From assembly GCA_030612495.1 (NCBI GenBank), contig JAUWNT010000015.1:1-21956 (forward strand): DNA of 21,956 nt, read 5' to 3'. Below the pieces are notes generated by a model, which was not told the origin of the DNA, made no database searches, and worked only from the letters and a program-made list of their open reading frames with translations. Positions 1-8,734 of the stretch are shown piece after piece. A program made the translations under genes and the position numbers. How positions within the stretch are numbered: the stretch's first letter is position 1; each line of letters opens with the position of its first letter. This stretch comes from Candidatus Aminicenantota bacterium. GTDB taxonomy: Bacteria; Acidobacteriota; Aminicenantia; UBA2199.

Positions 1-3
1 TAA

Positions 4-327
4 ATGAGTGAAGATTTTGATCTTAATAGTTTTATTGGTATTGAATCTGAGTTAAAACAAGAAACAACTTTGAAAACCCCTAAAATGTACAGTGTTGTTT
101 TACATAATGATGACTACACAACAATGGATTTTGTTGTTCGAATTCTGGTTTCGGTTTTTCATAAACCCGGTGCAGAAGCAACCACGATTATGCTTGATGT
201 ACATAAAAAAGGTATTGGCATTTGTGGTGTGTATACTTATGATATAGCTTTAACGAAAATCAGTCAGGTTTATCAATTAGCTGCACAGAATGAATTCCCA
301 TTAAAATGTAGTTTGGAAGAGACATAA
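4..327 (+). CDS. clpS: ClpS, N-degron adaptor of ClpAP
   Basis: ClpS binds proteins that start with bulky hydrophobic residues (Leu, Phe, Trp, Tyr) and hands them to the ClpA unfoldase. The 107-residue length matches the family (E. coli 106). After a variable N-terminal arm of about 25 residues, the core carries the substrate-pocket signature HNDDYTTM (N35, D36, D37, gatekeeper M41), H67 in the DVHKKG segment, and the conserved ICGVYT and NEFPLKCSLEE stretches. These line up with the E. coli pocket residues. The ATG lies four bases inside the window, so its ribosome site and promoter cannot be seen. Tandem TAA stops end the gene, and clpA starts 25 bases later. The identification is secure. 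Confidence 0.97.
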   Translation: MSEDFDLNSFIGIESELKQETTLKTPKMYSVVLHNDDYTTMDFVVRILVSVFHKPGAEATTIMLDVHKKGIGICGVYTYDIALTKISQVYQLAAQNEFPLKCSLEET

Positions 328-352
328 TAATTTAGAAATAGGGTTTAAAGCC

Positions 353-2620
353 ATGAAAATAAATGATGAGTTAAATGATATTTTATCTGCTGCTTTTAAT
401 GAGGCAAAAAATAGAAAACATGAATATATTTTGCCTGAGCACATTTTATATGCTTCCCTTTTTTTTGAAAATGGTAGAGAAATTATAGTTAATGTTAATG
501 GGAATATAAATAGACTAAAGAAGGAGTTAGAGGATTTTTTTAAAAATGGTTATATCCCAACAATAGGTGAGAATGAAGAGCCGGTTCAATCAAGAGGGTT
601 TCAAAATGTGATAGAAAATGCGGTTTTACATGTTGTGTCTGCTGAGAAGGAGGAAGTTAATATTGGAGATATTTATGCAGCTTTTTATTATGAAAAAGAT
701 TCATTTGCTGTATATTTTCTTGAAAAAGAGGGAATATCTAAATTTGATATTTTAAATTATATATCTCACGGTGTTTCTGTGAGTTCTGATTTTTCTTTAA
801 ATGAAGAAAAAGAATACAAAGCAGAGGATGGTTTTGGTATAGAGAGGAGAGAGAAGAAAAAGAAAAAAAGTTTTCTTGATTCATTTGCTTTAGAACTTAC
901 AGCTAAGGCTGCAGCTGGAGAAATGGATCCAGTAATTGGAAGGGAAGATGTTATTCAAAGGACTATTCAGGTTTTATCAAGAAGACAGAAAAACAACCCT
1001 ATTCATGTTGGTGATCCAGGTGTTGGTAAAACTGCAATAACAGAAGGCCTGGCTCAGTTGATTGCAAAAAATAGTGTTCCGGAATCATTAAAAGATGCAA
1101 AAATATATGCTCTTGATATGGGGGCATTATTAGCTGGAACAAAGTATAGAGGCGATTTTGAAGCAAGGATGAAGCGGGTTTTAAATGAGATATTAAAACA
1201 AGATAATGCAATTCTTTTTATTGATGAAATTCACAATGTGGTTGGCGCAGGTGCTGTTTCAGGAGGATCAATGGATGCATCAAATATTTTAAAGCCTGTT
1301 CTTAGCTCAGGTAGACTCAAATGCATTGGTTCTACAACCTTTGAAGATTATAAGAAATATTTTGACAAAGATCATGCCCTATCGCGAAGATTCCAAAAAA
1401 TAGATATCCCTGAACCCTCAATTGAGCAAACTATTGTTATTTTACATGGATTAAAGGAAAAGTATGAAAAATTCCATAATGTGGTTTATTCAGATAAAGC
1501 TCTGGAATCAGCTGCTGAATTATCTGCAAAATATATAAATGATCGTTATCTGCCAGACAAAGCTATAGATGTTATTGATGAAGCTGGAGCTTTGGTTAAA
1601 ATTAAAAATTCTAAAGGAAGTTTAAAAAAGATAAAGATAGATGAGAGTATGATTGAAAAAATTGTTTCAAAAATAGCTAGAATACCTGAAAAAAGAGTGT
1701 CTGAAAAAGAGAATATAAAACTTAAGAGCCTTGAGCAAGAGCTTGAGAAAGAGGTGTTTGGCCAGAAAGAGGCTATATCAAATGTAGTTGAGGCTATAAA
1801 AAGATCAAGAGCTGGATTCCGTGAGCCAGATAAGCCCGTAGCTTCTATGCTCTTTGTAGGACCAACAGGTGTTGGGAAAACTGAACTTGTTCGCAAATTG
1901 TCATTGGTTTTAGGACTAAAGCTTAATCGTTTTGATATGAGTGAGTATCAGGAAAAACATACGGTTTCAAGGCTGATTGGAGCACCTCCTGGATATGTTG
2001 GGTTTGATCAGGGAGGGTTGTTAACTGAAGCAATAAGAAAATCACCGCATTCAATCCTTCTACTTGATGAGATTGAAAAAGCACATTCAGATATTTTTAA
2101 TACATTACTACAGATTATGGATTATGCCACTCTAACTGATAATAATGGGAAAAAAGCAGATTTTAGAAATGTAATTATTATCATGACATCAAATGCAGGA
2201 GCAAGAAAGCTTGGGAAGCAACAAATTGGCTTTGAAGATAAGGTTACTAATACTGAATCCATAAATGCTGCAGTTGAAAAACATTTTTCTCCTGAGTTCA
2301 GAAACCGTCTTGATAAAATTGTTATTTTTAATGGTCTTGATGAAAGTATTGTTTTGCGTATAGTTAAGAAAAATATAAAAGAGTTTCAAAAGCAATTAGA
2401 GGAGAAAAAAATAAAACTGGAGATCACAAAAAAATGTTATAAATGGTTATCCAAAAAGGGTTATTCGAGACTTTTTGGCGCAAGAGAAGTATCAAGGCTT
2501 ATTCAAGATAAAATAAAAAGCTTTTTTGTGAATGAAGTTCTATTTGGAAAGTTGTCTGAGGGTGGTACAGCTGTTGCTGATGTTAAGGATGATAATATTA
2601 TTATTCAAATTAATTCTTAA
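353..2620 (+). CDS. clpA: ClpA, AAA+ unfoldase of the ClpAP protease
   Basis: ATP-driven unfoldase that threads substrates into the ClpP peptidase. The 755 residues match E. coli ClpA (758) in length and order: an N-terminal Clp_N domain (about 1-145, the ClpS docking domain), a lysine-rich linker (about 165-172), first AAA+ module with Walker A GDPGVGKT (220-227) and Walker B LFIDE (288-292), and second module with Walker A GPTGVGKT (503-510), pore loop GYVG (547-550), Walker B LLLDE (569-573) and the FRNR segment (649-652). The ClpP-docking tripeptide IGF is at 625-627, so this is a ClpP partner rather than ClpB; ClpB's long middle coiled coil is also missing. No clpP gene lies in the window. 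A weak AGGG precedes the ATG. Confidence 0.97.
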   Translation: MKINDELNDILSAAFNEAKNRKHEYILPEHILYASLFFENGREIIVNVNGNINRLKKELEDFFKNGYIPTIGENEEPVQSRGFQNVIENAVLHVVSAEKEEVNIGDIYAAFYYEKDSFAVYFLEKEGISKFDILNYISHGVSVSSDFSLNEEKEYKAEDGFGIERREKKKKKSFLDSFALELTAKAAAGEMDPVIGREDVIQRTIQVLSRRQKNNPIHVGDPGVGKTAITEGLAQLIAKNSVPESLKDAKIYALDMGALLAGTKYRGDFEARMKRVLNEILKQDNAILFIDEIHNVVGAGAVSGGSMDASNILKPVLSSGRLKCIGSTTFEDYKKYFDKDHALSRRFQKIDIPEPSIEQTIVILHGLKEKYEKFHNVVYSDKALESAAELSAKYINDRYLPDKAIDVIDEAGALVKIKNSKGSLKKIKIDESMIEKIVSKIARIPEKRVSEKENIKLKSLEQELEKEVFGQKEAISNVVEAIKRSRAGFREPDKPVASMLFVGPTGVGKTELVRKLSLVLGLKLNRFDMSEYQEKHTVSRLIGAPPGYVGFDQGGLLTEAIRKSPHSILLLDEIEKAHSDIFNTLLQIMDYATLTDNNGKKADFRNVIIIMTSNAGARKLGKQQIGFEDKVTNTESINAAVEKHFSPEFRNRLDKIVIFNGLDESIVLRIVKKNIKEFQKQLEEKKIKLEITKKCYKWLSKKGYSRLFGAREVSRLIQDKIKSFFVNEVLFGKLSEGGTAVADVKDDNIIIQINS

Positions 2621-2648
2621 ACCCGTTTATTAACTATTTTATTTAAAA

Positions 2649-3350
2649 ATGAATATTTTTGTGCTAGGTAAAGATCCTGTATTTCCATCAGTTAATTTTA
2701 CATCTAGTATTGGGCTTTTAGCTATGGGTGGCGATCTTTCTTATGAAAGGCTTGTAAATGCCTACATAAATGGGATTTTCCCATGGTATTCTGAAGGGGA
2801 GCCAATTCTTTGGTGGTCACCAAATCCGAGATGTGTACTCTTTCCCTTTGAGCTTCATGTTTCAAAAAGTATGAGAAAATTATTGAGTAAAAATTCATTT
2901 AATTTAACATGTGATAAGAATTTCAAAGAGGTTATTGAAAATTGTGCTAAACAGAGAAAGTCTCAAGAAAAAACATGGATCACTGATGAAATGATTGATG
3001 CCTATTCGGAATTGTATAAATCTGGTTTAGCTCATTCAGTTGAGGTCTGGAAAGGCAAAGACCTTGTTGGTGGCTTATATGGGGTTTCTCTTGGTAAGTG
3101 TTTTTTTGGAGAATCAATGTTTTACAAGATAACTAATGCTTCAAAGTTTGGGTTTATTATGTTTGTAAAGAAACTTCAGCATATGGGGTTTTTAATGGTT
3201 GACTGCCAGGTAAATACATGGCATTTAATGAGCCTTGGTGCAAGGGAAATACCAAGAGCTGAATTTATAAAAAAATTGAATGAGTGTTTAGAGCATAAAA
3301 CATTGAAACAAAGCTGGGATTTTTTAATGCCTGATCTTAAATCTGGGTAA
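2649..3350 (+). CDS. aat: Leucyl/phenylalanyl-tRNA--protein transferase
   Basis: Aat transfers Leu or Phe from aminoacyl-tRNA to proteins with N-terminal Arg or Lys, turning them into ClpS/ClpAP substrates. The 233 residues match the E. coli enzyme (234) end to end: GLLAMGGDLS near residue 22, GIFPWYSEG, ILWWSPNPRCVLFP, TWITDEM, and the catalytic-region blocks GGLYGVSLGKCFFGESMF (with E155) and VDCQVNTWHLMSLGAREIPR (with D185). E155 and D185 correspond to E156 and D186 of E. coli. The gene follows clpA by 28 bases, so the three N-degron genes probably share a transcript. No Shine-Dalgarno is visible ahead of the ATG; only A/T-rich sequence. Confidence 0.96.
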   Translation: MNIFVLGKDPVFPSVNFTSSIGLLAMGGDLSYERLVNAYINGIFPWYSEGEPILWWSPNPRCVLFPFELHVSKSMRKLLSKNSFNLTCDKNFKEVIENCAKQRKSQEKTWITDEMIDAYSELYKSGLAHSVEVWKGKDLVGGLYGVSLGKCFFGESMFYKITNASKFGFIMFVKKLQHMGFLMVDCQVNTWHLMSLGAREIPRAEFIKKLNECLEHKTLKQSWDFLMPDLKSG

Positions 3351-3384
3351 GCTTTTTGTTAATTTTAATTCAAGATCATTTTAA

Positions 3385-3413
3385 TTGATTTTCTTTACTC
3401 TTTTTGATAATAT
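3385..3413 (+). promoter_or_regulatory. Possible sigma70-type promoter before the FecR-like gene
   Basis: TTGATT (3385-3390) and TAATAT (3408-3413) are spaced by 17 bases, each matching four of six consensus positions. Start of transcription would fall around 3420, the first base of the ATG, implying a very short or absent leader. In sequence this AT-rich, such matches arise by chance, so the call is weak. A nine-base direct repeat, ATTTTAATT, occurs at 3362-3370 and 3378-3386, overlapping the -35 element. Confidence 0.3.
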
Positions 3414-3419
3414 AAAACT

Positions 3420-4568
3420 ATGAGAAAGATAAAAATATTTTTTTTATCTATAGTTTTTGTTCTGGTTATTATTTCGTTTTATTTTATAAACAAGTATAAT
3501 TGTTTGCTAAATTCACAAATCAATAAAATTTCTGAATTTCAGGTAACTAAGATCTCTGGAAAAGGAAAAGTTTATAAAGATTCAGCGATGACAGTTCCAA
3601 TCTATGTTAAGAACATGAAGTATACACGTGAATTTACTTTAATATCAGATTCTAAAACATCGTTTGAATTCTTTTTTTCTAATACATGCTTTATTGCTTT
3701 ACCTAACTCTAAAATATCTTATAGACCGAAAATAAAGGAATGCTACTTACAAGAAGGTGAATTTTATTGGAATAAACAAATAGGAAAAGAGAAAATTGAG
3801 GTTTTAGTTTTATCATCACAAAACATAATGACTTTATCAAATTCCGGAAGAGTTAAAATTACAGATAATTCTTTAAAGGTATGGAATTATTCAGGGAGCT
3901 TGAATCTTTTTTATAAAAATGAGACCTATAATTTGCGTTCAAACCAATTGTTGGTATTTAGAAAAAACCAAAGAGCTGAAAAATATGGAATTTTATCTTT
4001 TCCAGAGTATATTTCTCCTGAAAAGAAAATTTTGTTTATAGAAAAGCTTGGAGATTCTATTGTTAGGTTTAAATGGAAAAGTGTGATGGGTGCATCAAAC
4101 TATTTATTTAGATTGTATTCATCAAATTTAAAAGAAGAAGTGTTATATGAAAAAACCATAAGAGACAATAAAATTGCCATTGATTTCCTCAAATTTGAAG
4201 ATTTAAAGGAGTTTTTCTGGCAGGTATTTCCTTATGATAAAGAAAGAAAGATAGAGGGTTGTCCATCAGTTATTGGGAATATAAAGATAACAGCAAGATT
4301 GATTGATAAAAAACTAGCTTTAAGACCGCCGAAATTATATATAGATTCTTTAAGTGTTAGTGGAAATGTTGTTTTAATAAAAGGTGATGCTGATGTAAAT
4401 TCTCAGCTATTTGTAAATGATGAACCTGTATCAATTGATAGTGATGGAAAATTTTTTTATAGCTTGTTTTTTAAATCTGTTGGTAAGAAACTTATTGTTT
4501 TTAGACTTATTTCTCCATCTGAAGTTGAAACAATTATAGAGAAAGGGGTTATTATTTTTGAAGAGTGA
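3420..4568 (+). CDS. Membrane-anchored FecR-like protein of unknown role
   Basis: I assign a fold, not a function. An N-terminal hydrophobic helix (about 5-24) after basic residues suggests a signal anchor with the rest outside the inner membrane. Residues about 45-190 read like a FecR domain: repeated short beta strands, a GKV-rich start, and alternation of small residues as in SSQNIMTLSNSGRVKI. Residues about 200-290 resemble a fibronectin III-like module (the FKWKSVMGASNYLFRLY and FFWQVFPYD segments). About 305-378 looks like a final Ig-like beta module (LIKGDADVNSQLFVNDE). No FecI-type sigma factor or TonB receptor gene is near, so classical iron signalling is unlikely. It lies 69 bases after aat and 67 before mreB. 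No Shine-Dalgarno is seen. Confidence 0.6.
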   Translation: MRKIKIFFLSIVFVLVIISFYFINKYNCLLNSQINKISEFQVTKISGKGKVYKDSAMTVPIYVKNMKYTREFTLISDSKTSFEFFFSNTCFIALPNSKISYRPKIKECYLQEGEFYWNKQIGKEKIEVLVLSSQNIMTLSNSGRVKITDNSLKVWNYSGSLNLFYKNETYNLRSNQLLVFRKNQRAEKYGILSFPEYISPEKKILFIEKLGDSIVRFKWKSVMGASNYLFRLYSSNLKEEVLYEKTIRDNKIAIDFLKFEDLKEFFWQVFPYDKERKIEGCPSVIGNIKITARLIDKKLALRPPKLYIDSLSVSGNVVLIKGDADVNSQLFVNDEPVSIDSDGKFFYSLFFKSVGKKLIVFRLISPSEVETIIEKGVIIFEE

Positions 4569-4622
4569 GTTTTATTCGAAACATAGAATTATAAATAGAG
4601 GCATGGCAACTATAAAGTTTTG

Positions 4623-4628
4623 AAGGAG
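4623..4628 (+). promoter_or_regulatory. Ribosome binding site of mreB
   Basis: AAGGAG sits seven bases before the mreB ATG. It fixes the start at 4636 and rules out the overlapping out-of-frame ATG at 4632. It is one of the few strong Shine-Dalgarno sequences in the window, consistent with high expression of mreB. Confidence 0.8.
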
Positions 4629-4635
4629 ATAATGT

Positions 4636-5667
4636 ATGGGTTTATTTTCGAAAATGTACAATTTATTAAGCTCTGATCTCGCTATTGATCTGGGTACAGC
4701 AAACACATTGGTTTTTGCAAAAGGGAGAGGGATTTTAATTAGGGAGCCTTCTATTGTAGCTTTGGATAAAAACACTGAGAAAATCCAAGCTATTGGGAGA
4801 GAGGCAAAAGAGATGCTGGGCAAAACACCTTCCCATATTGTTGCTATAAGACCAATGAAGGATGGAGTTATAGCGAATTTTGAAGTAACAGAGAAAATGT
4901 TAGAATTTTTCATAAAGAAGTCAAGACTAGGCAGCCAGGTTCTAAGACCAAGAATTGTTATAGGGATTCCTTCTGAAATTACTCAGGTTGAAAGAAGGGC
5001 TGTAAGAGATGCTGCTGTAAGAGCAAGAGCAAATGAAGTTATTTTGATAGAACAGGCAATAGCTTCAGCAATTGGTGTTGGATTACCTATTACTGAGGCT
5101 GGTGGTAATATGATCGTAGATATTGGCGGAGGGACAACAGATGTTGCTGTAATTTCTTTGTCAGGAATTGTCACTGCTAAATCTATAAGAACAGCAAGTA
5201 ATGAAATGGATGAAGCTATAATTCAATATGTTAAAAAGAAATATAATTTATTAATAGGCGAGAAAACTGCTGAGCGTATAAAAATTGAGATTGGATCTGC
5301 ATATCCTCTTGATGAAAGTGTTGAGATGGAAATCAAAGGGAGGGATCTTGCCCATGGGATCCCTAAAACAATAACAGTGAGTGATAATGAAATTAGGGAA
5401 GCTCTAGAAGATGTTGTTCATACTATCATTGAAGCAGTAAGGGTTACACTTGAAAAGACACCCCCGGAACTCTCTGCAGATATTGTAGATAGGGGGATTA
5501 TTCTCTCTGGCGGTGGAGCATTACTGAAAAATTTTGATATTAGATTGAGGGAGGAAACATCACTCCCTGTATTTCTTGCAGAAGATCCTCTTTCATCAGT
5601 AGTACTTGGAGCTGGTCAAATACTCGAAAATGTTGATCTTTTGAAAAAATTTGGTCAGATTTTTTAA
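4636..5667 (+). CDS. mreB: MreB, actin-like cell-shape protein
   Basis: MreB polymerises under the inner membrane and guides lateral wall synthesis by PBP2 and RodA. The 343 residues are full length. The actin-fold nucleotide sites are intact: phosphate 1 AIDLGTANT (16-24), phosphate 2 VDIGGGTTDVAVIS (161-174), and the adenosine motif GIILSGGGALL (287-297). The conserved segments RPMKDGVIANF (72-82) and IGIPSEITQVERRAV are also present. The N-terminal MGLFSKMYNLLSS is short and amphipathic, in keeping with membrane tethering. mreC follows after two bases, so the genes are co-transcribed. Identity is certain; MreB versus a second paralogue (Mbl) cannot be separated here. Confidence 0.98.
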   Translation: MGLFSKMYNLLSSDLAIDLGTANTLVFAKGRGILIREPSIVALDKNTEKIQAIGREAKEMLGKTPSHIVAIRPMKDGVIANFEVTEKMLEFFIKKSRLGSQVLRPRIVIGIPSEITQVERRAVRDAAVRARANEVILIEQAIASAIGVGLPITEAGGNMIVDIGGGTTDVAVISLSGIVTAKSIRTASNEMDEAIIQYVKKKYNLLIGEKTAERIKIEIGSAYPLDESVEMEIKGRDLAHGIPKTITVSDNEIREALEDVVHTIIEAVRVTLEKTPPELSADIVDRGIILSGGGALLKNFDIRLREETSLPVFLAEDPLSSVVLGAGQILENVDLLKKFGQIF

Positions 5668-5669
5668 TT

Positions 5670-6479
5670 ATGTTCCAGAGGGAAAGCCAAAAGGAACAAA
5701 AGATAACAGTTCTGGTTTTAGTTCTATTTTTAAATTTATTCTTAATGTCTTCAAGTATTATATTAAAAAACAAAAGGTCTCTTTTTCAAAACATTATTAG
5801 TTCTTTTGCATCACCCTTTCAAATCGGCTTTCAAAAAACAATTGATTTTATATCTTTTGAATTAAAACACTATGTTTTTTTAAAAAACACATTTGATAAA
5901 TATTATGATTTAAAAAAAAGGATTACAAAACTGAAATATGAGAATTATATTTTGAGAAAAAAAATAGAAGGATTGGATTTTCTTAAAAGTGTCGAAAAGA
6001 AATTTGATTCTTTTATTGTTGCAGAAGTCATTTCAGTTGATAATAGTATCCCTTTTAATAGCGTTATGATAAACAAGGGCTCAAAAGATGGAATAAAAAA
6101 GAATATGGTTATTTTGAACAAGAAAGTGGAATTAGTTGGGAAAATTGTGGAACCAATAACCTGGTTTACTTCAAAAGTAAGACTAGTTACAAGTAATATT
6201 AGTGGTGTCGGGGCTTATATTAAAGATAATAAGTTAGAGGGGTTATTAACCGGGAATAATAATAAATTATGCAATTTTAATTATTTGATAGAGACTATGC
6301 CTGTAAAAGTAGATGATCTTGTTATAACTTCTGGTACTGATAAAATTTTCCCTCCTTACATTACTATAGGAAAGGTTGTTAAAATTACTAAAGGTCACCT
6401 GATACAAGAGGTTTATGTTAAACCTTTTTTTATAGAAGAGTCTATTAAACAGTTGATAATTATTAAAGATGAAAAATAG
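5670..6479 (+). CDS. mreC: MreC, rod-shape scaffold protein
   Basis: MreC links cytoplasmic MreB to the periplasmic wall enzymes and activates PBP2. The 269 residues show the family plan: a basic start, one hydrophobic helix (about 13-29), a lysine- and leucine-rich coiled coil (about 70-105), then a two-barrel periplasmic domain with NSVMINKGSKDGIKKNMVIL near residue 131 and the GIGKVV-like ITIGKVVKITKG segment. It starts two bases after the mreB stop, with no clear Shine-Dalgarno of its own, so translation is probably coupled. Its last 11 bases overlap mreD. Confidence 0.95.
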   Translation: MFQRESQKEQKITVLVLVLFLNLFLMSSSIILKNKRSLFQNIISSFASPFQIGFQKTIDFISFELKHYVFLKNTFDKYYDLKKRITKLKYENYILRKKIEGLDFLKSVEKKFDSFIVAEVISVDNSIPFNSVMINKGSKDGIKKNMVILNKKVELVGKIVEPITWFTSKVRLVTSNISGVGAYIKDNKLEGLLTGNNNKLCNFNYLIETMPVKVDDLVITSGTDKIFPPYITIGKVVKITKGHLIQEVYVKPFFIEESIKQLIIIKDEK

Positions 6480-6942
6480 AATTAGGGTTTTGCTTTTTAT
6501 TTTACTATTTTTTGCTCAAATAATAATCAATAGATATATTAATGTTTTGAAGTTAAACATTGATTTACTTTATTTAATTATTCTATATATATCAATAAAG
6601 AAAGGAGTTGTAAAAACAGTTGCTTTTGCAAGTTTAATTGGATGGGCAACAGATTATTTTACTTGTGGAATTATTGGAGTATTTGGTTTTTCAAGAGTAA
6701 TTACTGCTTTTTTAATAAATGAAGTGTTCAGATACATTGATTTAAGGAAGAATATTTTTGTTTTTTTGTTTATTGCTATTTCATTAGCTTTTTCAAACAT
6801 TATTGCAAATGTTTTCCTCCATTTTATATTCGGCTATAAAATATTGTTAAGCCTGGTTGTATACCAGCCACTTCTAACAGGATTTGTTGGGATGATATTA
6901 AACATTTTTCCAAAAATGAAAAAAGTTTTAAATGTATATTGA
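6469..6942 (+). CDS. mreD: MreD, rod-shape membrane protein
   Basis: A 157-residue protein with four to five hydrophobic helices and almost no soluble part, the typical MreD build. The central segment GWATDYFTCGIIGVFGFS fits the family's conserved helix with an acidic residue followed by Gly-rich sequence. MreD has weak sequence conservation, so the call rests on topology plus position between mreC and PBP2. It overlaps mreC by 11 bases and the PBP2 gene by 11 bases, which argues for coupled translation of the three. Confidence 0.9.
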   Translation: MKNRIRVLLFILLFFAQIIINRYINVLKLNIDLLYLIILYISIKKGVVKTVAFASLIGWATDYFTCGIIGVFGFSRVITAFLINEVFRYIDLRKNIFVFLFIAISLAFSNIIANVFLHFIFGYKILLSLVVYQPLLTGFVGMILNIFPKMKKVLNVY

Positions 6943-8734
6943 AAAGAGAATATTATCAATAAAAGATACGCAAAGAATATCCATTTTTGTGAGTATAGTA
7001 TTACTTCTTTTATTTATAGTTCTTTTGTTTGCTTTTTGGAATATTCAGGTTTTAAAATGTGACTATTATAAGACTCTAGCAATTAAGAATATTTATAGAG
7101 AAATTGAGATAAAGGCTCAGAGAGGTTTAATTGTTGATAGAAAGAATAATATAATTGCTGAAAATAGGTTAAATTTCAGTTTATTTTTAATAAGAAAGAG
7201 TATTAAGGATTTTGAAAAGACAATTAAATTTATAAATTTGGTTACTAATATTGATAAGGAAAAGATTTTAAATAGAATTAATAAATATAAAGGATATCCA
7301 GGATCTTATTCAATCCCAATAAAGAAAAATTTATCTCTTGATAAAGTTATTTATATAAAAAGTCGTTTTGATGAATTCCCTGAATTTAAAATTGCAATAG
7401 AACCAACAAGGTTATATCCATATAAAAGGATAGGTTCTCACATATTGGGATATATGGGGGAAATAACCCTTAAAGAGTTGAATCGAGAAAAATACAGAAC
7501 ATACAATTTAGGTGAAAATATCGGAAAAAGTGGTATTGAAAAGCAATGTGAAGAATATCTCAGAGGCATTAATGGTGTTCAAATAGTTCTTAAAGATAAT
7601 CTTGGTAGAATTCAAAAAGTATTGAGTGAAAAGAATCCAAAAATAGGCAAAAAAATAGTTCTTACAATTGATTGGGATATTCAGGAATATATTGAAGAAA
7701 TTTTTAAAGATTATATAGGATCAATTGGAGTAGTTGATTTAGGAACTGGTGGAATAATTGCGATTGTTAGTAAACCCAATTTTAACCCGGAGTCTTTTTC
7801 TGGTTTTTTGGGTATAGATGAGTGGAATGAGCTTATTAATAACCCGAATAAACCGTTGACTAATAAATTTATTCAAGGTTTATATTCACCTGGTTCAGTA
7901 TTCAAAATTGTAATGGCATTGGTCGGTTTGCAGGAAAAGCTTATTAACACATCAACTGTGGTTAATTGCTATGGATCTGTCAAAATATATGGTCGTACTT
8001 TTCATTGTTGGAATACTTCTGGGCATGGACCTATGGATATATATAATGCATTAAAGAACTCTTGTAATGTGTTTTTTTATACTTTGGGGAAAAAACTTAA
8101 TATTGATATAATTGCAAAATATGCTAGAATGCTTGGCCTTGGCTCACAAACAAATATTGGTCTCCCAAATGAAAAGCTTGGGTTAATTCCAACAAGATCC
8201 TGGAAACTAGAACATTTACATCAAAAATGGTTTCCAGGAGAGACGATTTCTGTTTCAATTGGTGGAGGCCTGCTGAATGTAACTCCTGCTCAAGTTTTAT
8301 TAATGATCAGTACAGTAGCTTTGAGGGGGAATATGCCGCAGCTTCATATAGTAAAAAGAATAGAGGAGAATGGAAAGATTGTAAGCACATTTAAGCCAAT
8401 TTTCAAACATGTTCCAATTAAAAGGAAAATTTTCGAAATTTTGATTGAAGGGCTTTTTAGAGCTGTAAATGATGAAGGAACTGGGAGGGCTGCTAAGGTT
8501 AAAGGCCTTGATATATGTGGAAAAACCGGAACTCAGCCGATTATTTCTAAAGAGAATCCAAATTATGAAAGATTGACAAAAATATATAGATTCAAAGCAC
8601 ATTCGTGGTTCGCTTCATTTGCTCCAAGAAATCACCCGGAAATTGCTGTTGTTGTTTTTGTTGAGCATGGAGGAGATGCAGGAGCTGTAGCAGCTCCTAT
8701 AGCTGCAAAAATTTACAAAAAAATATTTGAATAA
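6932..8734 (+). CDS. mrdA: PBP2, elongation-specific peptidoglycan transpeptidase
   Basis: Class B penicillin-binding protein that cross-links new lateral-wall peptidoglycan with RodA. In 600 residues: one membrane helix (17-36), the dimerisation/pedestal domain starting with QRGLIVDRKNNIIAEN (63-78), and a transpeptidase domain with catalytic S322 in SVFK (322-325), SCN (377-379) and KTG (531-533), all intact. The conserved HSWFASFAP (557-565) and the GVNG-like GINGVQ (212-217) are present. The final TAA shares one base with the rodA ATG. Its place between mreD and rodA separates it from the division enzyme FtsI. Confidence 0.97.
   Translation: MYIEKRILSIKDTQRISIFVSIVLLLLFIVLLFAFWNIQVLKCDYYKTLAIKNIYREIEIKAQRGLIVDRKNNIIAENRLNFSLFLIRKSIKDFEKTIKFINLVTNIDKEKILNRINKYKGYPGSYSIPIKKNLSLDKVIYIKSRFDEFPEFKIAIEPTRLYPYKRIGSHILGYMGEITLKELNREKYRTYNLGENIGKSGIEKQCEEYLRGINGVQIVLKDNLGRIQKVLSEKNPKIGKKIVLTIDWDIQEYIEEIFKDYIGSIGVVDLGTGGIIAIVSKPNFNPESFSGFLGIDEWNELINNPNKPLTNKFIQGLYSPGSVFKIVMALVGLQEKLINTSTVVNCYGSVKIYGRTFHCWNTSGHGPMDIYNALKNSCNVFFYTLGKKLNIDIIAKYARMLGLGSQTNIGLPNEKLGLIPTRSWKLEHLHQKWFPGETISVSIGGGLLNVTPAQVLLMISTVALRGNMPQLHIVKRIEENGKIVSTFKPIFKHVPIKRKIFEILIEGLFRAVNDEGTGRAAKVKGLDICGKTGTQPIISKENPNYERLTKIYRFKAHSWFASFAPRNHPEIAVVVFVEHGGDAGAVAAPIAAKIYKKIFE

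Noticed and set aside
1010..1033. GDPGVGKT instead of the more usual GEPGVGKT in the first ClpA Walker A
   Set aside because: The variable position tolerates Asp, Glu and Ser in the family; the Lys and Thr that bind nucleotide are intact.
3420..4568. FecR-like protein as a classic iron-signalling anti-sigma regulator
   Set aside because: No FecI-type sigma factor or TonB-dependent receptor is nearby, and the extra beta modules differ from FecR.
4572..4913. 113-codon minus-strand frame opposite the start of mreB
   Set aside because: It lies over the strongly conserved mreB sequence and reads as its shadow.
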